A stretch of 64,000 bases of DNA, from contig NC_081180.1 in assembly GCF_029867415.1 (NCBI RefSeq), positions 230,826,114 through 230,890,113 on the forward strand, read 5' to 3'. Under the pieces are notes generated by a model. That model was not told the DNA's origin. It did no database searches and saw nothing but the letters and a program-made list of their open reading frames with translations. This document shows, one piece after another, positions 34,473 through 44,859 of this stretch (within the stretch, counting starts at the first letter, position 1; each line of letters starts with the position of its first letter). The position numbers and the translations under genes were made by a program. The DNA comes from Vicia villosa (Eukaryota; Streptophyta; Magnoliopsida; Fabales; Fabaceae).

Positions 34473-35597
34473 TCAAGAAGCACTAACAGTTTTTTCCAGA
34501 ACTTGTTTTATTTTCCTGTTAGAAACCTCAACTTGCCCACTTGCTTGAGGGTGATATGGGGTGGCGATCTTGTGTTTAACATTGTACTTTCTCAACAAAT
34601 TCTCCATTAATTTATTTAAGAAATGAGTACCCTCATCACTTACTAGTGCTCGGGGTACTCCAAACCTAGAGAAGATGTTATGCTTGAGGAAATTCACCAC
34701 CACTTTCGCATCATTGGTGGGAAACACCACAACTTCTACCCACTTTGATACGTAATCGACTGCTACCAAGATATAATTTTTCCCAAAGGAAGGTGGAAAG
34801 GGTCCCATAAAATCAATCCCCCATAAATCGAACAGTTCTACTTCGAACATAGCATTCTGGGGCATCTGATTTCTCTTTGAGATGTTACCCGTTCTTTGAC
34901 ATCTGTCGCATTCTCGAACAACATGATGAGCATCCTTGAATAAGGTTAGCCAGTATAAACCAGACTGTAAGACTTTTGCAGTAGTTCTATCACCACTAAA
35001 GTGTCCCCCATAATCTAAGTCATGACATGCTTTTAGCACATCCCTTTGTTCCTCCTCTGGTACGCATCTTCTGACCAAACCATTTATTCCTCTCTTGTAC
35101 AGGAATGGGTCATCCCATAAGTTGAACTTACAATCATGCAAAAACTTTTTCTTACGGTTAGAATCAAAATCCTCTGGGATTAACCCACCTACCAGATAGT
35201 TTGCATAATCGGAAAACCAAGGTATACCAATAATAGCGAGGATGTGTTCATCTGCGAACTCATCCTTTATTGGCCGTTTTTCTTCTGTTTCCTCGATAGG
35301 TGACATTCGAGAAAGGTGATCGGCTACTGTGTTTTCACACCCTTTCTTGTCACGAATTTCCACATCAAACTCCTGAAGGAATAAAATCCATCTCAGAAGC
35401 CTTGGCTTAGAGTCCTGTTTAGCAAAAAGATACTTCAAAGCAGCATGGTCAGTGTAAACAATGACTCTAGAACCCAATAGATATTGCTTGAATTTATCAA
35501 AGGCATAAACAACAGCTAGCAACTCTTTTTCAGTGGTTGAGTAGTTCATCTGTGCATGGTTAAAAACATGACTAGCATAGTAAATAACATGTAACAA
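34473..35597 (-). pseudogene. Athila RNase H and integrase core fragment, 374 aa open
   Basis: RNase H is recognised by [27 protein letters not shown] sequence (residues 6-30) and the TDHAALKYL stretch near 50. The integrase HHCC finger follows near 190-235 ([20 protein letters not shown]). The catalytic core has [12 protein letters not shown] near 262, SDEGTHF near 324 and [11 protein letters not shown] near 352, giving the D, D and E positions. The C terminus is cut at VSAS by a stop. Confidence 0.88.
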
Positions 35598-35614
35598 TTT
35601 GTCTCTATGCAGTC

Positions 35615-36190
35615 CTAGAACCGAACCGCCCCTACTGCAATATCACTTGCATCACACATGATCTCAAAAGGCAGAGACCAATCCGGGGCCACAACAATTG
35701 GTGCCGACACTAGTTTTTTCTTAATTGTTTTAAATGCTACGGCATATTCATTATCAAAAGTAAAAACCTTATCCTTAACCAAAAGAGTAGTTAAGGGTTT
35801 GGCTATCTTGGAAAAGTCTCTTATGAACCTACTGTAGAAACCCGCATGCCCTAAGAAACTTCGAATACCTTTTTCATTCATTGGTGGAGGTATCTTTGAT
35901 ATGACTTCGATCTTTGCTTGGTTACCTTCTATTCCTTTGTGGGAAATTTTGTGACCCAAAACTATACCTTCACGCACCATGAAGTGACACTTCTCCCAGT
36001 TGAGGATCAAGTTGGTCTGTTGGCATCTTTCTAACACAAGAGCAAGATTAGTTAAACAATTATCAAAAGACTTACCAAAAACCGAGAAGTCGTCCATGAA
36101 CACTTCCATATGCTTTTCAAGCATATCATCAAAGATGGCTTGCATGCATCTTTGAAAAGTAGCAGGAGCATTACATAACCCGAATGGCAT
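35615..36190 (-). pseudogene. Athila RT palm/thumb fragment
   Basis: It opens with MPFGLCNAPATFQRCM. FMDDFSVFG is the catalytic xxDD box. It continues with VLGHKIS, FLGHAGFYSRFI and the start of the RNase H tether ([11 protein letters not shown]). A frame break separates it from the RNase H fragment at 35597. Confidence 0.88.
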
Positions 36191-37030
36191 CCTTCTATAA
36201 GCAAAAATACCAAACGGGCAAGTAAAGCCCGTCTTTTCTTAATCTTCTGGTGCAACCGCTATCTGATTATACCCTGAATACCCATCGAGGAAACAATATT
36301 AGTCATGACCCGCTAACCTTTCCAGCATTTGGTCTATGAAAGGTAACGGGAAGTGATCCTTTCTTGTCGCCAGATTTAACCTTCTGTAATATATGAAAAC
36401 TCTCCACCCTATGACTCTCCTTGTAGGGATTAGCTCATTTTTCTCATTCTTTATCACCATAGTTCCTCCCTTTTTTGGCACCACATGAATAGGGCTCACC
36501 CAAGAACTATCAGATATAGGGTAGATTCATCCCCGCATCTAATAGTTTCACCACTTCCTTTCTGACCACTTCTTTCATCGCGGGATTCAACTTGAAAAGT
36601 AGCAGGAGCATTACATAACCCGAATGGCATCCTTCTATAAGCAAAAATACCAAACGGGCAAGTAAAGTCCATCTTTTCTTGATCTTCTGGTGCAACCGCT
36701 ATCTGATTATACCCCGAATACCCATCGAGGAAACAATAGTAGTCATGACCCGCTAACCTTTCCAGCATTTGGTCTATGAAAGGTAATGGGAAGTGATCCT
36801 TTCTTGTCGCCAGATTTAACCTTCTGTAATCTATGCAAACTCTCCACCCTATGACTGTCCTTGTAGGGATTAGCTCATTTTTCTCATTCTTTATCATCAT
36901 AGTTCCTCCCTTTTTTGGCACCACATGAACAGGGCTCTCCCAAGAACTATCAGATATAGGGTAGATCATCCCCGCATCTAATAGTTTCACCACTTCCTTT
37001 TTGACCACTTATTTAATCGCGGGATTCAAC
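36152..37030 (-). repeat. 440-bp tandem duplication within the Athila RT
   Basis: Copy 1 (36152-36591, 440 bp) and copy 2 (36592-37030, 439 bp) both begin TTGAAAAGTAGCAGGAGC and end CGGGATTCAAC on the + strand. They cover the RT segment from the xVKLLDAGM region through VPKKGG, DYRRLN and FPLPFIDQMLERLAG to PFGLCNAPATFQ. By eye they differ at about 15 positions plus one indel (3-4%). The unit is not a multiple of three, so it breaks the frame. Copy 1 also has stops. Confidence 0.92.
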
Positions 37031-37443
37031 CGCCTTTGCAGTAGGACTACCGTTTTATGATTATCCTCCATGAGAATTTTTTGCATGCAAACCGTAGGAC
37101 TAATCCCCTTCAAATCTTCAATCGACCATCCCATGTCACTTTTGTGCTTTTTCAGAACTTCAACAAGCTTGTTCTCTTGGAGAACTTCAAGGTGTGAACT
37201 TATGATAGCCGTACATTTGCTCTCTGTGTCTAAGAAGACATTTTTGAGGTTCTCCGATAATTGTTTCAATTCAGCCCCCTTCTTTGGTTCATCTTTCTTT
37301 TCCTCTACTAACGGTTGCCTTAAATCTTCCCATCGATTTTGTCGATAACTTTTAAAAAATAGTCTTGCTTCTATCATATTCAACACTTCTATCTCTTTTT
37401 CGTCAACCTCTTCCGTTTCGTTAAAAATTGATAAACTTAACAC
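36496..37443 (-). pseudogene. Athila protease-RT linker and RT fingers
   Basis: 37443-37009 encodes the linker with EVLNMIEARLFF and QKILMEDNHKTVV stretches. 37008-36496 encodes RT fingers and palm with SWESPVHVVPKKGG, the CIDYRRLNLATRKDHFPLPF block and YYCFLDGYSGYNQI. It ends at the duplication boundary in an out-of-frame tail. Confidence 0.85.
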
Positions 37444-37461
37444 TCTTTCTAAAGGTAATTG

Positions 37462-38436
37462 TTATGACTTCAAAGCATTCTCATTAATAACACTTTGATC
37501 AATCACCTCAATATGTTGACTAGTGGAAACATCATCCTTGTATTTCATGGTGTTTCGCACATGAATTTTTAACTCTTCATCATAGACCTTCAAAGTCATC
37601 ATGCCTTCTTCTATGTCTATCAAACATCTCCCGGTCTCTAAGAATGGTCTCCCCAAAATGATTGGAATTTCTTCATCATCTGGCATCTCTAAAATTACAA
37701 AATCCACCGGGAACACAAACTTGTCAATTTTGACAAGCACATCTTCTACTATCCTGTAAGGTCTCTTCACGGAATGATCAGCAAATTGCAGTGTCATTCT
37801 TGTATCTTGTACTTTACCAATACCCAATCTCTTGTAAATGAACAAAGGCATAAGGCTCACACTTGCTCCTAAATCAATAAGAGCTTTTTTGAATGATCTA
37901 TCCCCAATTGTACAAGGAATAGTCACAGAGCCTCGGTCCTTCTTTTTCACTAGAATCTTCATACCCTGCAAAATAGCACTACAAGTTTTGGTTAGAATAA
38001 TCGGGTCACTATCGGTGGTCCTTTTCTTGGAGATGATGTCTTTCATGAACTTGGCATATGTAGGCATTTGTTCCAATGCCTCCAGGAATGGAATGTTTAA
38101 CTCAAGCTTCTTAAACATCTCCAAGAATCTTTCAAAAAATTTCTCATGCTGCCCCTTCTTCTTATTTCTTATCGGTTTTTGCTCACTAATCTTCCCTTTA
38201 GTTGCTGGTTCCGACACACCCAAGTCTTCAGCTTCTACCTCATTCTCCTTTATTTCCACATCCACTTCAAGCAATGGCTCTTCTTCTTCAACACTCTCCT
38301 CCACAACTTCTTTAGCTTTACCACTTCTAGTTACTATAGCGCTCACATTATTATGGTCTTTGGGATTCGTAACTGTGGCACTAGGTAGAGCACCAGGTTG
38401 CTGAGGACTTGCCAATTGTTGTGCTATTTGACTCAT
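37462..38436 (-). pseudogene. Athila gag C-terminus and aspartic protease fragment, 324 aa open
   Basis: The first half is acidic gag tail with KGKISEQKPIRNKKKGQ. The protease has ALIDLGASVSLMPL near 187-200 (the D-x-G-A active-site loop) and the flap-side IILGRPFLETGR near 260. In retroelements this enzyme would cut gag-pol. It is the least damaged part of the element. Confidence 0.87.
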
Positions 38437-39960
38437 CTGAATTTCAAGATTTTTAATTGATGCACCCGTATTCCAAAAATTACTTCTCGTTTCTTCTTGA
38501 AATTAGGAGCTTTGAGTAGCCATTTTTTCAATGGCGATCTCCCAATCTGCTTTTCTTGGCCCTTGTTGCTAGAATTGTTGTTGAGGTTGCTGATAAGGTT
38601 GTTGATACGGTTGTTGTTGTGGTGGCCGATATAGTTGTTATTGTGGGAGACTTTAATAATGAATAACCCCTTGTTTTGGAACATTTCCTTGTTGATCTTT
38701 CCAGGAGAAATTCAGATGATTTTTCCACCCCGAATTGTAAGTATTGGAGTAAGGATTGTTCTGTTTTAAGAAGTTGATTTCTTCCACCTGTTGAGCCGTT
38801 ACCACACAATGCACGACAAAGTGAGGTCCTCCACATATTTCACAATTCACTGATTGAATTGGTTGAGCCGGATGAACCTAAGCCACCGTTTATTTCTCAA
38901 GAGCCATCTGTTTTAATCTGCGCTCAACTTCAGTTGTGATCTGATCTTCCATCTTAAAAACTTGATTTGACAACTTCAAATCAACTAGCCCTTCCGGTTG
39001 ATTAACAATGCGGTCATACAGCTCTAAATGTTCGTTTGCCGCAATAGCATCAATGATATTCTTTATCTCCGTGGCTGTTTTAAAATTTGTTGAACCACCT
39101 GCAGCTGTGTCAATTAGTTGCTTAGTCTTAAGCTTAAGACCATTCACAAAGTTCTGCATTTGTTCGGTTACATCCATGTTACGAGTAGGACATGCAACCA
39201 ACAACCGCTTGAATCTTTTATATGCATATCCAAGTGATTCTTCTTCCTTCTGTTTGAAATTGACTATATCATATCTCTTGCGATTATACACAGAAGCTGG
39301 AAAATATTCATTTAGAAATGTTTCTCCATTTGTTTCCAAGATGTGATACTTCCAGCAGGTAAAGAGTAAAACCACTCTTCAGCATCGTTTGACAATGTAA
39401 ACGAAAACATCACCAATTTATTGGCTTCTTAAGAATGCCCCTCTATCTTTAGTGATGTTGTCATAGTAAGAAACCTTTATAAGTGCTTATTTGCATCTTC
39501 ACTGATTCTTCCAGAGAATGGTTTCTTTTCTAGTTGTCGTATTGTTGCCGGGTGCAACTGAAAGTGGGCAACATTGACCGGTTGGTTCATAATTGTCATC
39601 CGGCCAAGAGGTGCATTTGCTCCCCATAATCACCTAAAAGTCTTTCCACAGGAGGTGGGTCAACTACCATAGTTTCAGGCTCTGAATCTGAATGCTCAGA
39701 ATGGATTGAATTAGTCTCCTCTGTTTCAGGATCCGAAACTATCAGCGTTTCTTCTTTTGCTTCCAGTTCTTTTTGTTTAGCTTCTCAGCGTCTTGATCAA
39801 AATAATATTTCTGGTCCTGCTTCAAAAAGAAGTTCAGCTGAGGCCTTACGTCGCATAAAAAGATTAGACAAATATCAGTACGAGCAGTTTCAATAACAGA
39901 AATTAAGATTTTGGTTGCAGAGCAACAAAAATTCAATTGAATTATTATATAACTTATATT
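38437..39960 (-). pseudogene. Athila gag, capsid and zinc knuckle fragments
   Basis: 39375-38890 encodes a Retrotrans_gag-type capsid piece (FLNEYFPASVYNRKR, ESLGYAYKRFKRLL and FVNGLKLKTKQLID). 38850-38653 has the knuckle C-x2-C-x4-H-x4-C (CEICGGPHFVVHC). The N-terminal part (39376-39960) is recognisable but has several stops. Confidence 0.8.
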
Positions 39961-39966
39961 TGGTAG

Positions 39967-39984
39967 TCCCCGGCAACGACGCCA
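39967..39984 (-). other. Athila primer binding site (tRNA-Asp type)
   Basis: The + strand TCCCCGGCAACGACGCCA matches the 3' end of plant tRNA-Asp (TCCCCGGCAACGGCGCCA) with one change. It lies 6 bases inside the 5' LTR boundary at 39991. Confidence 0.8.
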
Positions 39985-39990
39985 AAAACT

Positions 39991-41438
39991 TGATCGGAAA
40001 AATAGAAAGTGTACTATTTTCACGATGTAGTAATAAAAGGTAAACTCCAAGTATCAATCTCGAGGAATGCGTTGGAATATAAGTTATTATAATTATTCAA
40101 TTAAATAAAAGGACATGGGGGGTTTTTGATTGAATTATAATTTCTAAGGGTAAATTAAAATAAACAGAAAGTAACTTGATGCTTTTGCACTAATATGAGT
40201 ATATGCCAAGGCAAGGTGTATGATTTGCTCTGTAACAAACCTGAATCCTGATTTGAAATCTCTTCAAAAAGTTCATTATATTCAATTACTAAATCTTTAG
40301 AGTGTTTTCTCATAAATCCTTATTGAGAAAACCTTTGGTTTTTCATCTATAAAACCTAAGTCCTTAGAGCAAAAAAGATAAAACCAAGCTTTTTATTATC
40401 GAGAGTTTCTTAGTGACCATAGGGTATCCCTAGTCCTAGGTGATATCTACTATGGTTCAATCGTATACAAACCTTAACAATTGCGGTCCGACAAATTATT
40501 AACCACATAACAATCTTTATTGGTCCGATAAAGAAAGTGTTACAAACAGTATACAATTGAATTGAATAACACGAACATAGAATTCATCTAATCAAAATAT
40601 CAAAGTCATTACAAACCAAATCAGGGACACCCCTAGCATTGGGGGGTTTAGCTACTCATATTGTTCAAAAGAAATTCAAATATATAAAAGTTAAACATAA
40701 CAGATAATCGAGGAATTTTTATCTTCAATTGCTCTTGCTCATGAATGATCTCCGTTCTTCAACAAACTCATACGTTACTCGCTCTCAATCTGTTTCAATT
40801 TCTTCCTGGTGTAAAAGATACCCCATCTCTCCTCAATCATTCAATATATATATTGCAAACCCTTCTTTTAAGTCGGAAAGTACCAAAACGCCCTTCTAGA
40901 TCACTTTTTGAGTAAAAATCACAAAAAACATGCAAATCAGCGTAACAAGCCAACACGGGCTGTGTTAGGCAACACTGGTACCCGTGTTGGTCCTCTGGAT
41001 CCATCAATTAAATTTTCAGCACACAGTAGTAGCAACACGGGTCGTGTAGTGTAACACGGGTGCCCGTGTTGCTCCACTGTCTTCCATTTATTTCTGTTTC
41101 TTTGGCTTGCCCAGCAACACGGGTCGTGTTGCCCAACACGGGCGCCCGTGTTGCTTCACTGAGTCTTTTCCTTCTTCTTTCTTCCAGCTCTTTACTTCCG
41201 ACACTTCTTGCAATGTATACAGTAAACCATCTCCTAGATCTGAGGCACCATGGAACAAACAAACCAAAGCATAAAATGGGAAAATAACTCAAAAACTAAT
41301 TAAAGGTTGAAAAATGCAAATGCACTCATAAATACTTAAACGGACTTAAAAAGACTAGACTATGACATGAAGCAGTGCAAAATACCTGGATTATCGTCAG
41401 GAAAGTGACAAAAACATAGTGAGAATCGTGCCCGATCA
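39991..41438 (-). repeat. 5' LTR of the Athila-like element
   Basis: 1448 bp with TGATCGG...CCGATCA ends. It carries the dyad array at 40950-41161 and a TATATATA-type box at about 40843-40855, in minus-strand sense about 100 bp downstream of the dyads. AGTCA follows at 41439-41443. Confidence 0.92.
40950..41161 (-). repeat. Three dyad modules in the Athila 5' LTR
   Basis: Units begin near 40950, 41032 and 41114, a period of about 82 bp. The third has the perfect palindrome CAACACGGGCGCCCGTGTTG. It is the same module as at 5090-5300 and 33541-33733. Confidence 0.88.
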
Positions 41439-41667
41439 AGTCATACCAAGAAATTATGGGAAAGAGTCACTGAATGAATACTAAGAAAAGAGACTCAAGT
41501 CACTAAGAATCAGTTTGGTTTTATGTCTGGGTGGTAGACCATTGAAGCGATATATCTACTATGACGTGTGATGGAGCAATATCGAATGGACAAACAAGAT
41601 CTGCACTTGATTTTTATTGACTTTGAAAAGGCGTATGACATAGTTCCTAAAGATATTTTGCGGAAGG
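41439..41667 (+). pseudogene. RTE LINE reverse transcriptase fragment after the Athila insertion
   Basis: The RTE frame resumes after the AGTCA duplication: a KLWERV region, then NQFGFM and the palm motif A segment LIFIDFEKAYDIVPKDIL near 41610-41655. It is then cut by the solo copia LTR at 41668. It joins directly to 4190 upstream. Confidence 0.9.
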
Positions 41668-42882
41668 TGAAGGATAGAAAAACACTTAGAAAGGGGGGGG
41701 GGTTTGAATAAGTGTAGTCTAAAAACTTGAACGATAAAAACAAATTGCACAGTTATTTTTATCCTGGTTCGTTGTTAACTAAACTACTCCAGTCCACCCC
41801 CACGGAGTGATTTACCTCACCTGAGGATTTAATCCACTAATCTCAACAGATTACAATGGTTTTCCACTTAGCCTACGACTAAGTCTTCTAGAGTATCCTG
41901 ATCACAACCTGATCACTCTAGGAACAAATGCTTAGACACAAGCTAAGACTTTTCTAGAGTATCCTGACCACCACGTGATCACTCTAGTTACAACTGCTTA
42001 GACACAAGCTAAGACTTCCTAGAGTATCCTGATCACACTTGATCACTCTAGTTACTTACAAATTAATGTAATCAAATCTAAGAGTATTACATTGCTTCTG
42101 AAAAGCTTTAATCACAACAGTGATATTTCTCTTAAAGTTTAAGCTTAATCTCACTAATATATTACAACAACAATGTAGTGAGCTTTGGTGAAGATGAAGT
42201 TTCTGAGCTTTGAGTTAAACAGCGTTTCAGCAAGTTATTCAGAATAGGTTCGTTCAGAATTCATAACCTTGCTTCTCATCAGAACTTCATATTTATAGGC
42301 ACTTGAGAAGATGACCGTTGGGAGCATTTAATGCTTTGCGTGTTCCGTACAGCATTGCATTTAATGTTTCACGCTTTTGTCAACTACCTCGAGCCTTGTT
42401 CACGCTGTGTCTACTAACGTTGCCTTTAATAGCTTCCAACGTTCCTTTTGTTAGTCAGCGTAGCCTGCCACCTGTACTTTCTTCTGATCTGATGTTTGTG
42501 TATACAACGTTTGAATATCATCAGAGTCAAACAGCTTGGTGCATAGCATCTTCTTGTCTTCTGACCTTGAAGTGCTTCTGAGCGTGATACCATGAGAATT
42601 TCAGTGCTTCTGCTTCTGAACTCAAGTTCTTCTGATGCTTCCATAGACCCATGTTCTGATTCTTCCTTGACCATCTTCTGATGTCTTGCCAGACCATGTT
42701 CTGATGTTGCATGCTGAACCTTCTGAGTCAAAGCTTCTGAGCGCTGATTTGTGCATACTCTTTATATATTTCCTGAAAAGGAAATTGCAATGTATTAGAG
42801 TACCACATTATCTCACACAAAATTCATATCCTTGTTATCATCAAAACTAAGAATATTGATCAGAACAAATCTTGTTCTAATA
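41668..42882 (-). mobile_element. Solo copia LTR in reverse orientation
   Basis: The block is 1215 bp, flanked by GAAGG at 41663-41667 and 42883-42887. It interrupts a continuous LINE reading frame. Read on the minus strand it starts TATTAGAACAAG (probably a mutated TG start) and ends with a C-rich segment, AAGTGTTTTTCTATCC and TTCA, as SIRE-like legume LTRs do. A minus-strand TATA box (TATAAATAT) lies at about 42289-42299. No internal region is present, so it formed by LTR-LTR recombination. Tandem-like 'CTAGAGTATCCTGATCAC' segments occur three times at 41889-42050. Confidence 0.88.
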
Positions 42883-42887
42883 GAAGG

Positions 42888-42954
42888 TCCTAGAGAAGAA
42901 AAGGATTAGGATTTCATATATTGTAGATATCCAAGATATGTATGATGGAAAAGA
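42888..42954 (+). pseudogene. Last recognisable RTE LINE reverse transcriptase piece
   Basis: The frame continues from before the solo LTR with LEKKRIRISYIVDIQDMYDG. It then runs into the purine-rich tract. Confidence 0.8.
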
Positions 42955-43215
42955 ATAAAGAGGATGAGGAGGAGGAGGAGGAGAGTGAGAAGAAGGAGGA
43001 GGAGGAGGAGGAGGAGGAGGAAGAGGAATAGGAGGAGGAAGAAGTGAAGGAGAATGAGTACAATGAGAAGGAGGAGGAGGAAGAAGTTAAGGAGAATGAG
43101 TAGAATGAGAAGGATGAGGAAGAGGAGGAGGAGGAGGAGAAGAAATAGGAGAAGGAAGAGGAGAAGAAGAATAAGTGAGAGGAGGAGGAGGATGAGAAGA
43201 AGAAAGAGAAAGAGC
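42955..43215. repeat. 260-bp purine tract, (GAG/GAA)n
   Basis: The + strand is almost entirely A and G, dominated by GAGGAG and GAAGAA triplets. ORFs across it would encode only Arg/Glu/Lys strings. It abuts the end of the LINE. Confidence 0.95.
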
Positions 43216-44719
43216 CATCATTTTCCTATGATGTATTCTTGCATCATTTTTATGTCTTCCAGACCATATAAAGCTCTTGGTTTCCTCGTCATTTTCCTCA
43301 TCATATTTCATCTTCTATATGGTCTAGAATGAACGAACTCATACCTCAATAAATTCATTTGATTATTCATTATTCTAGTTAATTTTATCATGAGAAGAGT
43401 CACCCATGATTTAAAATAGAAATATAAAAATAAGTAAAACAAAGAAAGAAGAGAAAAAATAGTTAAAAGATTTCACCATTCACCACCCTTCTAAGTGTTT
43501 ACTAGAAATAAGAACGAGACAAACTTCTTCCGTGAAGATCAGGGGAATCTGACCGTAAGCCCGGGTCTTGTCCCTAGGGAATCAGATTGCAAGCCCAAGT
43601 TTCCTATAGGCAGACCGCCAGTCATGTCTCAATTGTTCGGGGCGAATATCCACACCAAAGTAATAAGGGAGTGAGAATGTTATCGTCTTGGTGGTCAAGA
43701 GGTATTGTGCCAAAATATTCAACAAAGGGAGTTATATGGCCCTAAGATTATAGTTTTCATCCTCAAGCTACGTCCCCGAAAAATCTGACCATCCAGAGGT
43801 ACCCCGACAGACGAAGATAAGGATGGATACACTGACGCCTCATCCGATTGAAGGAGATACCATAAGAAAGGGGGCATAATTCTCAAAATTCTTCAAGGGA
43901 GGACAGGTACCAAGGATTTGTAATGTCGCCAAGATAAAGCGACACGATGAATGAAGGTTTATTTATATAGTCATTCCATCATTTCACTGTAACAAATTCA
44001 CTTCATTATGAATACAAATATTTGTGTATCTTTTCTTTTCTTCTGATTTTGTTTGTTTTCTTGTCTATCTCTCTTTTAGAGCGCTAAAAGCATGGACGAT
44101 TGAGAATATCCCTATTTTTGCGTACATGATATAGAATACTCGCATTTTTCTATATTTGATACATTTTAAATAAATTTTTCTGTAGCTTGCGTACCACCAC
44201 TCCCCCCCTTTGGATCTATTAAGTCCAAGGGCATCAAGCGGTGGAGCCTAGAGACGTCCATCTCGATCCGAGCCAAGTCTCGGAGGCAGGGACGGGGAAA
44301 AAAATACACATTAATTACCCATTGAATCAATGAAAGCTAACTATATATAACTAACATAGCAACCACACTTGGTAGCTAACATCATTTAAAGCGTTAAGTC
44401 GCAAATCATGGAGACCATTGTCAAGAAAGTGCGAAGAGCACATCAGGTACTTTGACGCGTCCAAAGTCAAGCAATTAGAGTTTCCACTCTCAAAGAATAT
44501 AACTCTTTACACTTTCCATGACACAGACTCATAATTCACCGGTAAACATCAAGAGTTCCCCCTATTTCCTGCAACTTTACATTGTAGGAATATCAAGTGA
44601 ACCATGGCAGTACAACAACTTACTAGCAACCAAAGTTGTACCAGAAAAACATAACAAAAACGATACATATACGAAACTTAAATCTAAATAATGTGTAACC
44701 TACTGAGGATAAAATATTG

Positions 44720-44720
<1 letters not shown>
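43216..44720. other. Unassigned intergenic or old-element sequence
   Basis: I recognise no coding region. AGACCATATA (43261-43270) and TATATGGTCT (43316-43325) form a 10-bp inverted repeat. 43490-44215 has an LTR-like composition, with TTTATTTATATAG near 43960 and a terminal GCGTACCACCA, but I found no partner LTR, primer site or duplication. Confidence 0.35.

Positions 44721-44759
<39 letters not shown>
44721..44759. repeat. (AT)n microsatellite
   Basis: About 19 uninterrupted TA dinucleotides. Confidence 0.97.
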
Positions 44760-44763
<4 letters not shown>

Positions 44764-44859
44764 TTTACATCCAAGACACAATGGTCTGGAAAATATTACA
44801 GGAAGAAAAGAAAAATGTAGATGTTTTTAAGTTAGCTGCATTTTATGGTAAAACATTGT

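Larger units (their letters stand above)
33939..39960 (-). pseudogene. Decayed Athila gag-pol
   Basis: The order on the minus strand is gag, protease, RT, RNase H, integrase, as in Ty3/gypsy. Fragments are open over 100-374 residues but are separated by stops, frameshifts and a 440-bp tandem duplication inside RT. The gag start lies near 39960, just inside the primer site. The Glu-rich N-terminal segment (about 39620-39790) precedes the gag core. Details are given for each domain. No functional polyprotein is possible from this copy. Confidence 0.9.
4191..41438 (-). mobile_element. Athila-like Ty3/gypsy LTR retrotransposon, itself carrying nested insertions
   Basis: The element lies on the minus strand. 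Its 5' LTR is at 39991-41438 and its 3' LTR at 4191-5578, with a matching AGTCA duplication. LTR ends are TGATCG...CGATCA. A tRNA-Asp-like primer site lies inside the 5' LTR. Decayed gag-pol runs from about 39960 down to 33939, then an ATHILA ORF-1-like gene at 33194-32106, then a long 3' non-coding region split by the copia (5698-14756) and Ogre-A (15373-31277) insertions. Without these two insertions and their duplications the element is about 12.3 kb, usual for Athila. The two LTRs differ at about 20 positions in the first 500 aligned bases plus an indel of about 60 bp, so this is a fairly old insertion. Coding regions are non-functional. Confidence 0.92.

Noticed and set aside
37838..38404. 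188-aa plus-strand gene
   Set aside because: It is the antisense shadow of the Athila gag-protease frame on the minus strand.
43054..43332. Arg/Lys-rich protein on the + strand
   Set aside because: It is the translation of the GAG/GAA microsatellite.
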